Positions 35,634 through 45,270 are shown, numbered from the stretch's first letter. The stretch: DNA of 64,000 nt from Hyphomicrobiales bacterium (GCA_900473805.1 UCMS01000033.1:1-64000), one strand, 5' to 3'. Made by a program: numbers and translations. The notes: generated by a model from the sequence alone, not told the origin.

Positions 35634-36307
35634 CCGGCAATTTCCCGGTAGCGGGCAATCGCGTCCTGGCCCGCGCCATCGAAGGCAAGTGCGCCTTCAT
35701 GAAACACCAGCACGCGGCCAAAATTCTCAACGAGGTCCAGATCGTGGCTGATGACAACAGCCTGCTCAGCAAGCCCGTCGATCGCCGCCTTCACCCGGGC
35801 GCGGTTCTTCAGATCCAGCTGGTTGGTCGGCTCGTCGAAGATTACGACATCAGGCCGGTTGACGCAGACGGCAGCCAGCGCCGCAAGCTGCAACTCCCCG
35901 CCCGACAGCTCATGCGGCCGCCGCCCGGCGAGATCGCTGATGCCGAAGCGCGAAAGGGCCTCGTCCACCACGCGGTCTATCTCGGCTGCAGGCAGCCCCC
36001 GCGATTTCGGCCCGAGCGCCACATCCTCGCGGATGATGGGCAGGATGATCTGGTGTCCGGGGTTCTGGAAGATGAAGCCGGTCTTCGCCCGCGCGGCCTT
36101 CTCGTCGGCCACGGTATCGAGACCGTCGAGTGTCACCGTACCGGAGGTCGGCTTGGCGAGGCCAGCGATCAGTCGCGCAAAGCTCGTCTTGCCGGAACCG
36201 TTGAGCCCGATCACGCCGATACGACGCTCGCTGAGCGACAGTGTGAGCGCCTTGAGGGCCACACGGTCGCCGTAACGCAATTCGGCCTGATCGAAAATGA
36301 TGTGCAA
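35627..36307 (-). CDS. bioM: ECF-type biotin transporter ATPase BioM
   Basis: The 226-residue ABC ATPase has Walker A GLNGSGKTSF, Q-loop FIFQNPGHQI, signature LSGGELQLAAL and Walker B VVIFDEPTNQLD with a switch His in VVISHDLDL. There is no ATG at the N-terminus. The start must be TTG at 36307 (HIIFDQAELRYG follows), supported by AGGAGA seven bases upstream. It drives biotin uptake by BioNY and is the first gene of the operon. Confidence 0.92.
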   Translation of the reverse strand: MHIIFDQAELRYGDRVALKALTLSLSERRIGVIGLNGSGKTSFARLIAGLAKPTSGTVTLDGLDTVADEKAARAKTGFIFQNPGHQIILPIIREDVALGPKSRGLPAAEIDRVVDEALSRFGISDLAGRRPHELSGGELQLAALAAVCVNRPDVVIFDEPTNQLDLKNRARVKAAIDGLAEQAVVISHDLDLVENFGRVLVFHEGALAFDGAGQDAIARYREIAGC

Positions 36308-36484
36308 GGGAGGGTCTCCTGCGGGCGATGGGGGTTGCTATAGCCCGCTCATGGGCCCGGTGCCAGATCTCTTCCATCGCGCTGGATCATGAGGCGGCTG
36401 CCAAAATCGCCTTGTGCGGTGCGGGCGTCGCCACTTGGAATCTCCGCCATTGAACAAACCGCGAACATGCCCTAGCCTCATCTC

Positions 36485-37672
36485 ATGTCGATTCCCGTTC
36501 CCAGCGCCCTTGCGCGAAAAATCTTCCTCGAACGGCAGGGGTTGTCCCGCTCGCCGACGAAGGCGCTTCGGCGTCAGGACCTCTACGACCTGATCCATGA
36601 TCTCGGTTTCGTCCAGGTCGACAGCATCCAGTGGGTCGAGCGCGCCCATCACCAGATCCTGTTTTCCCGCAACCAGACCTATAAGCCGAAGGATCTTCAC
36701 CATCTCATCGAGAAGGACCGCTCGCTCTTCGAGCACTGGACCCACGATGCCTCGGTCATCCCCTCGGCCTTCTTCCCTTACTGGAAACATCGCTTCGTCC
36801 GTCGCGAGGCGAAGATCCGCGAGGACTGGGCCCGATGGCAGGGGCAGGGCTTCGATCAGGCTTTCGAGGAAACCTATGCCCGCATTCGCGACCATGGCCC
36901 GGTCATGGCCCGCGATGTGAAGAGCGAGGATCATGTCTCCGGCGGCTGGTGGAACTGGCACCCCTCGAAGACGGCGCTGGAATTCCTTTGGCATACGGGA
37001 AAGTTGGCCATCGCCCGGCGTGAAGGCTTCCAGAAGGTCTATGACCTTGCTGAAAGGGTCATTCCCGCAGAGCATCACGAAGCGGAAGTCGAGCACGAGG
37101 CCTTTGTCGACTGGGCCTGCCGGGCCGCGCTGACCCGCCTCGGCTTTGCCACGTCAGGCGAAATCGCCGCCTTCTTCAAGATCATCACGCCGGAGGAGGC
37201 CAAGGTCTGGCTGACCGAGCATCGCGACGAGTTGCAGGAGCTTGCGCTGGAGACGGTCGATGGCAAGCCGCGCAGCTCTTTCGCCTTCATTGACCAGGTG
37301 GGCACGCTCATGAATGCGCCCGAACCACCTGCGCGGGTTCGGGTCCTCTCGCCCTTCGATCCCTTGATCCGCGACCGCAACCGGACAGAACGCCTCTTCG
37401 GCTTCTTCTACCGCATCGAGGTCTTCGTGCCCGAACCGAAGCGGCAATACGGCTACTACGTTTTCCCGCTGCTCGAAGGTGATCGCCTCATCGGCCGCAT
37501 CGACATGAAGGCCGAGCGCAAGGAAGGCCTGCTCGACGTCCGCCGCCTCTGGCTGGAACCGGGCGTGAAGCCAAGCGCCGGGCGGTTGGAGAAGCTCGAA
37601 GCAGAACTTCAGCGCGTCGCCCGCTTCGCCGGCATGGACGCGGTGCGGCTCCAGCCCGGCTGGCTCGGCTGA
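36485..37672 (+). CDS. YcaQ/AlkX family winged-helix DNA glycosylase
   Basis: The 395-residue protein matches the YcaQ (crosslink-repair glycosylase) family. Features are LIHDLGFVQVDSIQWVERAHHQILFSR, which carries the Q-x-D catalytic motif, then YWKHRFVRREAK, GGWWNWHPSKTALEFLWHTGKLAI and a C-terminal VRVLSPFDPLIRDRNRTERLFGF. YcaQ unhooks interstrand crosslinks and removes N-alkylpurines. Starts at ATG 36485. It is divergent from bioM, and a GNAT gene follows at 32 bases. Confidence 0.88.
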   Translation: MSIPVPSALARKIFLERQGLSRSPTKALRRQDLYDLIHDLGFVQVDSIQWVERAHHQILFSRNQTYKPKDLHHLIEKDRSLFEHWTHDASVIPSAFFPYWKHRFVRREAKIREDWARWQGQGFDQAFEETYARIRDHGPVMARDVKSEDHVSGGWWNWHPSKTALEFLWHTGKLAIARREGFQKVYDLAERVIPAEHHEAEVEHEAFVDWACRAALTRLGFATSGEIAAFFKIITPEEAKVWLTEHRDELQELALETVDGKPRSSFAFIDQVGTLMNAPEPPARVRVLSPFDPLIRDRNRTERLFGFFYRIEVFVPEPKRQYGYYVFPLLEGDRLIGRIDMKAERKEGLLDVRRLWLEPGVKPSAGRLEKLEAELQRVARFAGMDAVRLQPGWLG

Positions 37673-37704
37673 TTCAAGACATTTTCATCAGGAAAGACGT
37701 TCGC

Positions 37705-38127
37705 ATGACCGACAACAGCGCCTACCGCATCGAACCCCACGTGCCCCCCATCGACGATTACATGCGCCTGCGCCTGGAATCCGGTCTGACACCCTTTTCC
37801 CGTGAAGCCGCCGAGAAGGGCCTGCCGAATTCAATCTTCGGCGTCAGCCTGATGCATGGCAATGAGACCGTCGGCATGGGCCGCATCATCGGCGATGGCG
37901 GCTGCTTCTTCCAGGTGACCGATATTGCCATCCTGCCGGCCCATCAGGGCAGGGGGCTTGCCAAATGGATCATGGCGGCGCTCTCCGATTTCATCGCCAC
38001 TTTGCCGAAGACGGCCTATGTCAGCCTGATCGCCGACGTGCCGGCCAACCGGCTCTACAGCCAGTTTGGTTTCAACGAAACCGCACCTCGATCTGTCGGC
38101 ATGGCGCGTGTGCTGAAGCCGCACTGA
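37705..38127 (+). CDS. GNAT family N-acetyltransferase
   Basis: The 140-residue protein has the GNAT core: VGMGRIIGDGGCFFQVTDIAI (beta4) followed by the acetyl-CoA loop LPAHQGRGLAKWIMAAL, then ANRLYSQFGFNETAP. It transfers an acetyl group to an unknown amine. AGGAAA lies upstream of the ATG. It is possibly co-transcribed with the glycosylase gene upstream. Confidence 0.8.
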   Translation: MTDNSAYRIEPHVPPIDDYMRLRLESGLTPFSREAAEKGLPNSIFGVSLMHGNETVGMGRIIGDGGCFFQVTDIAILPAHQGRGLAKWIMAALSDFIATLPKTAYVSLIADVPANRLYSQFGFNETAPRSVGMARVLKPH

Positions 38128-38146
38128 GGCTTTCCGTTGCTACAAC

Positions 38147-38188
38147 TTGTAATTCCCATCAAATGACGTATAGTCAATCCGTCATTTG
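38147..38188 (+). promoter_or_regulatory. Promoter and operator palindrome of the Xre-RES toxin-antitoxin operon
   Basis: TTGTAA (38147-38152) and TATAGT (38169-38174) are 16 bases apart and make a plausible sigma-70 promoter. The -10 element lies between the arms of a perfect 9-bp inverted repeat, CAAATGACG (38160-38168) and CGTCATTTG (38180-38188). A repressor bound there would block RNA polymerase, which fits autoregulation by the downstream antitoxin. Confidence 0.7.
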
Positions 38189-38201
38189 ACGGAGGCTGAC
38201 C

Positions 38202-38633
38202 ATGTTAGACCATCAGCGCATCCTGGATGCCCCGATCGCTCGTATCCAGGGTTTTTCCGATGAAGGAGAGCGGACGCGGCTGTCGTCAACGGCGCTCAAG
38301 GCCTATCGCCGACTTGCCAGCCAATGGGATCTGACCAGTCAGCAGGCGGCGTCCCTGCTTGGCGTTTCCGTCAGCACATGGGAGCGCCTGAAGCCCGATC
38401 GCGTCGAGAAAACGCTGACGCAGGACCAGATGACGCGCATCTCGGCGCTGGTCGGCATCTACAAGGCACTGCATCTTCTCTTCTCGGATGAGATGGCGGA
38501 TCGCTGGCTGCAGCTTGCCAATTCGGGGCCGCTCTTCGACCGGCGCACTCCCATCGCCGCGATGGTCGAGGGAGGCATTCCGCATATGCTGGAGGTGCGT
38601 CGTTACCTGGATGCTGTCCGCGGAGGCCTTTGA
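38202..38633 (+). CDS. Xre/MbcA/ParS-type antitoxin (DUF2384)
   Basis: The 143-residue protein has an Xre-like helix-turn-helix (LTSQQAASLLGVSVSTWERLK) and a C-terminal DUF2384 domain (RISALVGIYKALHLLFSDEMADRWL, then GPLFDRRTPIAAMVEGGIPHMLEVRRYLDAVRGG). This is the antitoxin that neutralises RES-domain toxins. GGAGG precedes the ATG. The stop is directly followed by the toxin's GTG start. Confidence 0.9.
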   Translation: MLDHQRILDAPIARIQGFSDEGERTRLSSTALKAYRRLASQWDLTSQQAASLLGVSVSTWERLKPDRVEKTLTQDQMTRISALVGIYKALHLLFSDEMADRWLQLANSGPLFDRRTPIAAMVEGGIPHMLEVRRYLDAVRGGL

Positions 38634-39332
38634 GTGGAGGTCGCGGGCATTCCCGTCACCACGCTTGCCTATCCGAAAACGGTGCGGCTGGTGTCGACGG
38701 CAAGATTGCGGGAGGCGGTTCTGGCAAGCCTTGTCGACACAACGGAAGAGTTTGCCGAACTGGCGGAAATCGAGGCTGCCACCTCCACCCGCATTCACGC
38801 TCAGGCGACCGGCATCTCGGGCCTCGCTGCCAACGAACTCGTCTATGACGTGCCGCATGCCCATTTTATCAATGCAAGCTTCGCCTATGCGAAGCCCCGT
38901 GAGCCGAACCGCTTTAATGGCGAGACGCGCGGTGCCTGGTATGCGGCGCTCTCCGTCGAGACATGTCTCGCCGAAATCATCTTCCACATGACGGAATTCC
39001 TCGCCCGCACCGGCGTCTATCAGGCGACGACCGATTATGCGGAAATGTTCTGCAGTGTCTCCGGCGAGTTTGTCGACCTCAGGCCGGTGCCCAACCATCC
39101 GGCTCTCTCGCCGGATAAGGTGACCGGCTATCCGGAAGGCAACCGTCTGGCGCTGGGGGCCAGAAGCGCAGGACTGAACGGGATCATCTATCCCTCGGTG
39201 CGCCATGACGGCGGCACCTGCTTTGCAGTTCTCAGACCGGCAGCTGTGCAGTCGGTAAGGCAGGGCGATGTCTGGCGGTTTAGCTGGAAGGGCAAGCCGC
39301 AGCCGATGATCGAAGGGCCGCTCGGGGCCTGA
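38634..39332 (+). CDS. RES-domain toxin (NAD+-depleting family)
   Basis: The 232-residue protein has the RES family fold: RFNGETRGAWYAALSVETCLAEIIFHM (R, Y and E of the active site), then a central domain, and GARSAGLNGIIYPSVRHDGGTCFAVLRP with the conserved Ser and Arg. RES toxins degrade NAD+ or modify targets with it. It starts at GTG 38634 directly after the antitoxin stop, with GGAGG seven bases upstream inside the antitoxin gene. Confidence 0.88.
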   Translation: MEVAGIPVTTLAYPKTVRLVSTARLREAVLASLVDTTEEFAELAEIEAATSTRIHAQATGISGLAANELVYDVPHAHFINASFAYAKPREPNRFNGETRGAWYAALSVETCLAEIIFHMTEFLARTGVYQATTDYAEMFCSVSGEFVDLRPVPNHPALSPDKVTGYPEGNRLALGARSAGLNGIIYPSVRHDGGTCFAVLRPAAVQSVRQGDVWRFSWKGKPQPMIEGPLGA

Positions 39333-39345
39333 GTGTGGTGGCGTC

Positions 39346-39441
39346 GTCCTGCCCCTTCAAGGGGAGGTGGGTGGCTGCTGTGTGACGTTGTGCAGCTGCG
39401 AGCCAACAGTGACACTCCTTCCTCCCCTTGAGGGGAAGAGG
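39346..39441. repeat. Degenerate palindromic intergenic repeats
   Basis: Two diverged hairpins of the same family as the elements near betB: CCTGCCCCTTCAAGGGGAGG (about 39348-39367) and TTCCTCCCCTTGAGGGGAAG (about 39419-39438). They lie between the RES toxin gene and ribB and may act as a weak terminator for one or both convergent transcripts. Confidence 0.65.
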
Positions 39442-39531
39442 CGGGCCGAGGTCCGGGATCGGGCAGTTAGCCGCTGTCCATTGTCATGTCAGCTGTAAGT
39501 GCCATGCGATACAGGACTGCTGCGCTAAGCC

Positions 39532-40632
39532 TCACACGATCTCGGTCGCCGAAATCTTGATGCCAAAGCCTTCGAGGCCGACATAATGGCGCTCACGCGA
39601 CGAAAAGAGCCGGATCGAGGTCACGCCGAGATCCTTGAGGATCTGCGCGCCGAGGCCGATTTCCAGCCATTCGCTCTCGCGGGCCTGAGCCTCCGCATGC
39701 GCTTCGCGATCATGCTTGCCGCTGCGGGCGGTGGTCGAGACGCCGACGCCGACAGAGCCCTCGCGCAGATAGACGATCACGCCGCGTCCCTTCTCCGAGA
39801 TCCGTTTCATGATGCCGTCGATTTGCCGGTCGACGCCGAAGACGTCGCGGCCGACATCCTCAAGGTGCAGCCGCACCGGAATGTCTTCCCCGTCGCGGAT
39901 GTCGCCGAAGACGACGGCCAAATGCTGCATCGGGTCCCAGGGCAGGGAATAGGCATAGGCCTTGGCCGGACCGTAAGGCGTCTGTACGTCGAACGTCGAC
40001 TTCAGCTCGATCAAGGTTTCCTTGCGCTGCCGATAGGCGATGAGATCGGCGACGGACACCTGCTTCAATCCGTGCTGGACGGCGAAGGCCGAGACCTGAG
40101 GCCCACGCATGACCGTGCCATCATCGTTCACCAGTTCGGAAATCACCCCGATCGGTGGAAGCCCCGCCATGTTACAGAGATCGACGGCCGCTTCCGTGTG
40201 GCCCGACCGCATGAGCACGCCGCCTTCGCGGGCGACCAGCGGGAAGATATGCCCCGGGCGAACGAAATCGCTGGCACCGGCATTCGGGTTGGCGAGGTTG
40301 CGCACCGTCAGCGTCCGGTCATCGGCCGAAATACCGGTCGTGGTGCCATGCTTGAAGTCGACGGAAACCGTAAACGCCGTCGTATGGGCACTGTCATTGT
40401 CCGCCACCATGGCTGAGAGGTTCAGGCGCTTGGCCTCTTCCTTCGGCATGGGGGCGCAGACGATGCCCGAGGTGTGGCGGACGATGAAAGCCATCTTCTC
40501 GGCGGTGCAGTGAACCGCAGCCACGATCAGATCGCCTTCGTTCTCACGATCGTCGTCATCCATGACCACCACGATTTCGCCAGCCTCAAACGCCCTGATG
40601 GCTTCGACGACGCGCTTCTGGTCATAGCTCAT
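39532..40632 (-). CDS. ribB: 3,4-dihydroxy-2-butanone 4-phosphate synthase with degenerate GTP cyclohydrolase II domain
   Basis: The 366-residue protein has an intact RibB domain (DDDDRENEGDLIVAA; HTSGIVCAPM; RPGHIFPLVAREGGVLMRSGHTEAAVDL), which makes a riboflavin precursor from ribulose 5-phosphate. The C-terminal half aligns with GTP cyclohydrolase II but lacks all three zinc cysteines: positions 259, 270 and 272 are Asp, Gln and Asp where E. coli RibA has Cys. It is therefore probably RibB only. ATG 40632 is 11 bases after the aroC stop; the upstream 38 codons are inside aroC in another frame. Confidence 0.92.
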   Translation of the reverse strand: MSYDQKRVVEAIRAFEAGEIVVVMDDDDRENEGDLIVAAVHCTAEKMAFIVRHTSGIVCAPMPKEEAKRLNLSAMVADNDSAHTTAFTVSVDFKHGTTTGISADDRTLTVRNLANPNAGASDFVRPGHIFPLVAREGGVLMRSGHTEAAVDLCNMAGLPPIGVISELVNDDGTVMRGPQVSAFAVQHGLKQVSVADLIAYRQRKETLIELKSTFDVQTPYGPAKAYAYSLPWDPMQHLAVVFGDIRDGEDIPVRLHLEDVGRDVFGVDRQIDGIMKRISEKGRGVIVYLREGSVGVGVSTTARSGKHDREAHAEAQARESEWLEIGLGAQILKDLGVTSIRLFSSRERHYVGLEGFGIKISATEIV

Positions 40633-40643
40633 GGCAAAGGCCC

Positions 40644-41738
40644 CTATCTGCTGCGGCCGTTCTGGCCTCGGTCTCTCAGGATGTGGTCTAGGATCGTGCA
40701 GGCCAGCATCGCCTCGCCGACAGGCACGGCGCGAATGCCGACGCAAGGATCATGACGGCCCTTGGTGCGCACGTCGACTTCATTGCCATCGGCATCGATC
40801 GAGCGCTTTTCCGTCAGGATCGAGGAGGTGGGCTTGATTGCAAAACGCGCCACGATCGGCTCGCCGGTCGAAATGCCGCCGAGAATGCCGCCGGCATGGT
40901 TCGACAGGAAGACCGGCTTGCCATCGGCCCCGATCCGCATCTCGTCCGCATTTTCCTCGCCGGTGATTTCGGCGGCCTGGAAGCCATTGCCGATCTCGAC
41001 GCCCTTCACGGCGTTGATCGACATGAGGCCGGCCGCAATCTCCTGGTCGAGCTTGCCGTAGACAGGCGCGCCGATCCCGGCAGGCACACCCTCTGCCACC
41101 ACTTCGATGACGGCACCGACCGACGAACCCGCCTTGCGAATACCGTCGAGATAGTCCTCGAAGACTGGAACCATCGCCGCGTCCGGGCAAAAGAACGGGT
41201 TCTGGTCGACCTGCGCCCAGTCCCAGTTGGCGCGGTTGATCTTGTGCGTGCCGATCTGCACCAGGGCGCCGCGGATGACGACTTGAGGCATGGCAAGCCG
41301 TGCCAGCGCGCCGGCCGCGACGCGGGCTGCCGTCTCGCGGGCAGACGAACGTCCGCCGCCCCGATAGTCGCGGATGCCGTATTTCAGATCATAGGTGTAG
41401 TCGGCATGGCCAGGGCGATAACGCTTGGCGATCTCGCCATAGTCCTTGGAGCGCTGGTCGGTGTTCTCGATGAACAGCGAGACGGGCGTGCCGGTCGTGA
41501 TCATCGTTCCGTCTTCCTGCGGCATCACGCCGGACAAGACCTTGACGATGTCGTCCTCGCGGCGCTGTGTCACGAAACGCGACTGGCCCGGCTTGCGCTT
41601 GTCCATGAAGACCTGCAGGTCTTCCTGTCGGAACCGGACGCCCGGAGGGCAGCCGTCAACGACCGCGCCGAGCGCCGGCCCGTGGCTTTCGCCCCAGGTG
41701 GTGACACGGAAGAGATGACCGAAGGTATTGTGCGACAT
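40644..41738 (-). CDS. aroC: Chorismate synthase
   Basis: The 364-residue enzyme converts EPSP to chorismate with reduced FMN. It contains the three AroC signatures: [17 protein letters not shown] at the N-terminus, [19 protein letters not shown] in the middle and [20 protein letters not shown] near the C-terminus. ATG 41738 ([19 protein letters not shown]) is the family start; the upstream extension is rejected. ribB follows on the same strand at 11 bases, joining two consumers of flavin chemistry in one operon. Confidence 0.96.
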   Translation of the reverse strand: MSHNTFGHLFRVTTWGESHGPALGAVVDGCPPGVRFRQEDLQVFMDKRKPGQSRFVTQRREDDIVKVLSGVMPQEDGTMITTGTPVSLFIENTDQRSKDYGEIAKRYRPGHADYTYDLKYGIRDYRGGGRSSARETAARVAAGALARLAMPQVVIRGALVQIGTHKINRANWDWAQVDQNPFFCPDAAMVPVFEDYLDGIRKAGSSVGAVIEVVAEGVPAGIGAPVYGKLDQEIAAGLMSINAVKGVEIGNGFQAAEITGEENADEMRIGADGKPVFLSNHAGGILGGISTGEPIVARFAIKPTSSILTEKRSIDADGNEVDVRTKGRHDPCVGIRAVPVGEAMLACTILDHILRDRGQNGRSR

Positions 41739-41917
41739 GCGTAAGCTACCGTTCCATTCTCCCCGGCCGGAACGACTTCCGGCGGGCCTTGCCTTGGATG
41801 GGGTCACTCATAGAGCAAATCCGGGAAGGGGGGGAAGGGGTTTTCGACCCGCCCGCCCGGAAATCCGGCGGGCGGGATCTACGGCACAGCGCCGGAAAAC
41901 GGCGGCGCGCGGCGCCG

Positions 41918-44900
41918 TCATGACGCCTTTTGCTGCGGCAGTCGCCCGACGAAGCGGGTAAAGTCGTCAAAGGAGAGCGGCTTGGCGAAGGCGTAGCCCT
42001 GCAGATAGTCGCAGCCGAGCTGCCGCAGCATGCCGGCATGCTCCTGCGTTTCGACCCCCTCGGCCACCGTCTCGATGCCGAGAGAGCGGGCAATCTCGAC
42101 GATGTTGCGCACCAGGCTGCGCTCCTGCGGCTGGACCGTAATTGGCATGACCAACTGACGGTCGATCTTCAGGCGCTTCGGTTTCAACTTCAGCAACGAG
42201 ACGATGGACGTGTGGCCGGTGCCGAAATCGTCGATTTCGATGTCAATGCCGAGCGCCTTGATCTTCTCGATGTTTTCGGTCGCCTTGGTATCGCTTTCAT
42301 CGAGGAAGATCGATTCCACCAGCTCGAAGCAGATCGAACCCGGCGTGATCGCGAGCCCCTGCAATTGCTCGATCAGGTTTTCGTCATGCAGCCGCTTGGA
42401 GGAGACGTTTACTGAAATCCGGGGAACGGCCATGCCCATGGCGGTCCAGCGCATCTGGTCCTTCAGCGCCGTCTGCAGCACCAACTGGTCGATACGGGCC
42501 ATGACGTTCAAGTCTTCGGCCACCTTGAGAAAATTGCCGGAGGCCAGCACGCCGCGATCGGGGTGGCGCCAGCGCACCAGGGCTTCCGCGCCACAGAGCT
42601 GCATGCTCTCGGCTTCGAACTGCGGCTGGTACCAGACGATAAACTCGTCGCGCTCCAGGCCCGCCAGCATGTCGTCGGCCATCCGCTTCTTCGCGACGAT
42701 GTTCGCCTGCAGGTCCGGCGTGAAAAACTCGTAGCAGTTGCGGCCCTTTTCCTTGGCTTGGTAGAGCGCGATGTCGGCATTGATCAGGACCTTGCGCGCA
42801 TCCGGCATCAACCCGGAAGCCTGCGCGATCCCGATCGACACGCCGCAGCGACAGTCGAAACCTTCAAAGTCGATGGGTTGGCGCATCTCTTCGATGATCC
42901 GGCCAGCAAGACTGGTCAGTTCTTCCGTCGAGGTCGCGCGTCTTGCCAGAACGACGAACTCGTCGCCGCCGATACGGGCAACGAGGTCACCTCGCGGCAC
43001 GTGACGTCTGAGAACTTCCGACGTGTGCACCAGCATGGCGTCGCCCGCCGCATGTCCGAGCGTGTCGTTGATTTCCTTGAAGCGGTCGAGATCGAGGTGC
43101 AGGATTGCGAACTTGGCCCGCTGGCTGGAGTTGCCACGGCTCAGTCCATCGAGCTCGAGGTCGAGCTTGCGGCGGTTGGCAAGCGAGGTGAGCGGATCGT
43201 GCAATGCGTTGAATTCTATGCGGTTCTTGGCAAGCTCAAGCTCGATATTGCGCATATCCGCCTCGGCCTTTGCCGCCCGCATCTGCTCCGCAAGGAGGGC
43301 GTCAGCCGTGACGTCGAAAGCGATCCCGATCAGCTTCTTGCGCCCGTCGCGCCCGATATGCGGCTGCCCGACGGAGCGGATGTAGCGGATCTCGTTGTTA
43401 GGCAGCACCACTTTCTGCGTCGTGTTGAGCGTCTGGTCGAGTGTGGAAGCACGTTTGGTGGCAAGCTGGATCTCGCCGCGCTCCTCAGGATGCAGCCGCG
43501 AGAGCCAGACATGCTCGGGCACGGGCTTGTCGCTATAGGGCACGCCGTAGAGCTGATGCATGCGCTCGTCCCAGACGGCGGTCTTGGTGACCGGATCGCC
43601 TTCCCAGGTGCCACAATTGTAGGAACCGAGTGCCAGGTCGAGCCGCCGGGAGGCTTCGGCCAGCTGATGCTCGCGGCTCGACAGCTCCTCGAGCGCGAGT
43701 TCCAGTTCCGCGTTCTTGATGTCGCTGTTTTCTTTCGCCCGGCTGAGCGACTGCGTCATCAGCGTGTCTGTCGTCACGTCGCAGACGATGCCCGTGATCC
43801 GCCCGTCCGCCGTCCGTGCACCGACCGACCGCAGATAGCGGAAGCTGTCGTCGCTCAGCGGTACGCGGTAGGCGACGTCCCAGCTGTCGGTGGTGCGTGC
43901 GATCACGCTGTCGAAATAGAGTTGTTCGGCCCGCCCGAGATCGTCGGGCTGAATGCAGCCATACCAGTCCGCCAGACGGTCTTCCTCTTCGTCCAGGCTC
44001 ACCGGCAGCCCGTGCAGCCCGGCCGTGCGGTTGTCCCAGAGCAGCGAATGGGTTGCCTCGTCAATCTCCCAGATGCCGATGTTGGAGGTTTCCAGTGCCA
44101 GCTGGAACCGCTGCGAAAGCTCCAGCAGTCGCTCCTCGCGTGCCCGCAGTCTCTGGATGTTCAGATTGCGCTCACGCAGCAGCACGATGGCGAGCAGAAT
44201 GGATAGCATCATGGCGCCCACACCGGCGGCCAGCAAAAGGCGGCTCGGCAACAGCCGGTTCATGGCCGCGTCCCATCCCTCTTCCGGCATGCCGAGGACG
44301 ACAAGAGACAGGCCGTCGACCTGGACCGGCAAGGTGAGCGTCTTTTCGTCTGCCAGCTTCGGGTCACCCAAAATGATCTCGACAACGCCCTCAGGCGTCG
44401 TCTGGCCGATGGCGATCGTCACGCCGCCATTCTCGCCAGGGGAAATCCCCGGCTCATTCCTGCCGATCTCGACCGCCTCCATGAAGGTGACTGAATCGAT
44501 CTCGATCAGCAGCGATTGCCAATTTTGAGCGCTTTGCCAGGCCATCGGCGGCACGGGAATGTCGATTGATAGCCTGTGCCCGGACGCCGACATCATCGGG
44601 TCGAAAGCCATCCGATATCGGTCTTCCAAAGGCTGCAGGTGGATCGAGGAAATGTAGGGGTTTGTGGCTGTAAGCATGGCGACGGTGCGGTTGAACTCGC
44701 TCGCAGAGAGCATCGGGTCGTCGGCCATGTCATCCGCCAGATCGAGCGCCAGCTGGACGTTTTTCGTGAGTTTTTCGCGAATCGCGTGGGCGGCGTGGTC
44801 GAGCCCGTCCTGCACGATGTGCTCGACACGCTTGCGTTCATGGGCAGCGGTGTTGCGATCGATCAGGAACCCGGCGACGACGATCAGTGCGCCAATCAAT

Positions 44901-44983
44901 GCGCCACCTGCCAGCAAGAAGATGCCGTTGCCCCATTTGCCGTCGGACCGCGGCCCTGCTTTCAAGTTACGCAACGCTACCAA
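41918..44983 (-). CDS. Membrane-bound GGDEF-EAL protein with CHASE and two PAS domains
   Basis: The 1021-residue protein has TM1 (about 20-42), a periplasmic CHASE-like domain, TM2 (about 245-267) and two PAS domains (about 290-400 and 445-560). A GGDEF domain follows with an intact GG(D/E)EF motif (ARIGGDEFVVLA), then an EAL domain with GAEALVRWRHPDRG, DDFGTGHTSI and VAEGVETQ. Both c-di-GMP synthesis and breakdown motifs look complete. No ATG exists upstream of the first TM helix; TTG 44983 or TTG 44974 (AAAGGG upstream) must serve as the start. Confidence 0.9.
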   Translation of the reverse strand: MVALRNLKAGPRSDGKWGNGIFLLAGGALIGALIVVAGFLIDRNTAAHERKRVEHIVQDGLDHAAHAIREKLTKNVQLALDLADDMADDPMLSASEFNRTVAMLTATNPYISSIHLQPLEDRYRMAFDPMMSASGHRLSIDIPVPPMAWQSAQNWQSLLIEIDSVTFMEAVEIGRNEPGISPGENGGVTIAIGQTTPEGVVEIILGDPKLADEKTLTLPVQVDGLSLVVLGMPEEGWDAAMNRLLPSRLLLAAGVGAMMLSILLAIVLLRERNLNIQRLRAREERLLELSQRFQLALETSNIGIWEIDEATHSLLWDNRTAGLHGLPVSLDEEEDRLADWYGCIQPDDLGRAEQLYFDSVIARTTDSWDVAYRVPLSDDSFRYLRSVGARTADGRITGIVCDVTTDTLMTQSLSRAKENSDIKNAELELALEELSSREHQLAEASRRLDLALGSYNCGTWEGDPVTKTAVWDERMHQLYGVPYSDKPVPEHVWLSRLHPEERGEIQLATKRASTLDQTLNTTQKVVLPNNEIRYIRSVGQPHIGRDGRKKLIGIAFDVTADALLAEQMRAAKAEADMRNIELELAKNRIEFNALHDPLTSLANRRKLDLELDGLSRGNSSQRAKFAILHLDLDRFKEINDTLGHAAGDAMLVHTSEVLRRHVPRGDLVARIGGDEFVVLARRATSTEELTSLAGRIIEEMRQPIDFEGFDCRCGVSIGIAQASGLMPDARKVLINADIALYQAKEKGRNCYEFFTPDLQANIVAKKRMADDMLAGLERDEFIVWYQPQFEAESMQLCGAEALVRWRHPDRGVLASGNFLKVAEDLNVMARIDQLVLQTALKDQMRWTAMGMAVPRISVNVSSKRLHDENLIEQLQGLAITPGSICFELVESIFLDESDTKATENIEKIKALGIDIEIDDFGTGHTSIVSLLKLKPKRLKIDRQLVMPITVQPQERSLVRNIVEIARSLGIETVAEGVETQEHAGMLRQLGCDYLQGYAFAKPLSFDDFTRFVGRLPQQKAS

Positions 44984-45270
44984 CCCTTTAATCCCTATTG
45001 CGGTAAGCCTATGCGACGGCGGTTAATTTAGAATTTCGACGAGAACATTTGGTCGTCGCTCCGGCGCGATCGACACGCGCGGCTGGCAATTCTCGGATAG
45101 TCGGAACAGAGAACGTCAACGGGGGGGATAAAATGTGCCTACGGCTTGATCACAGCCGCGTTCGTCTTCACAATCCCACTGAAATGACACGTCATCGGGC
45201 AAATTTTGCCATATTCCGGAGGCCTATCTTGTACTCGTTTTCAGCATTGATTTGGTCGAAGGTGGTTCGT

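Noticed and set aside
34998..36484. A BioR operator controlling bioMNY
   Set aside because: No TTATCTATAA-like palindrome is present; GCTATAGC near 36330 is too short and differs from the pattern.
41845..41880. GC-rich hairpin after the GGDEF-EAL gene as a terminator
   Set aside because: CCCGCCCGCC/GGCGGGCGGG forms a strong stem, but no T run follows on either strand, so termination is not supported.
42563..44206. A 547-codon open frame opposite the GGDEF-EAL gene
   Set aside because: Covers the GGDEF and PAS coding region in antisense; no motif, no ribosome binding site.
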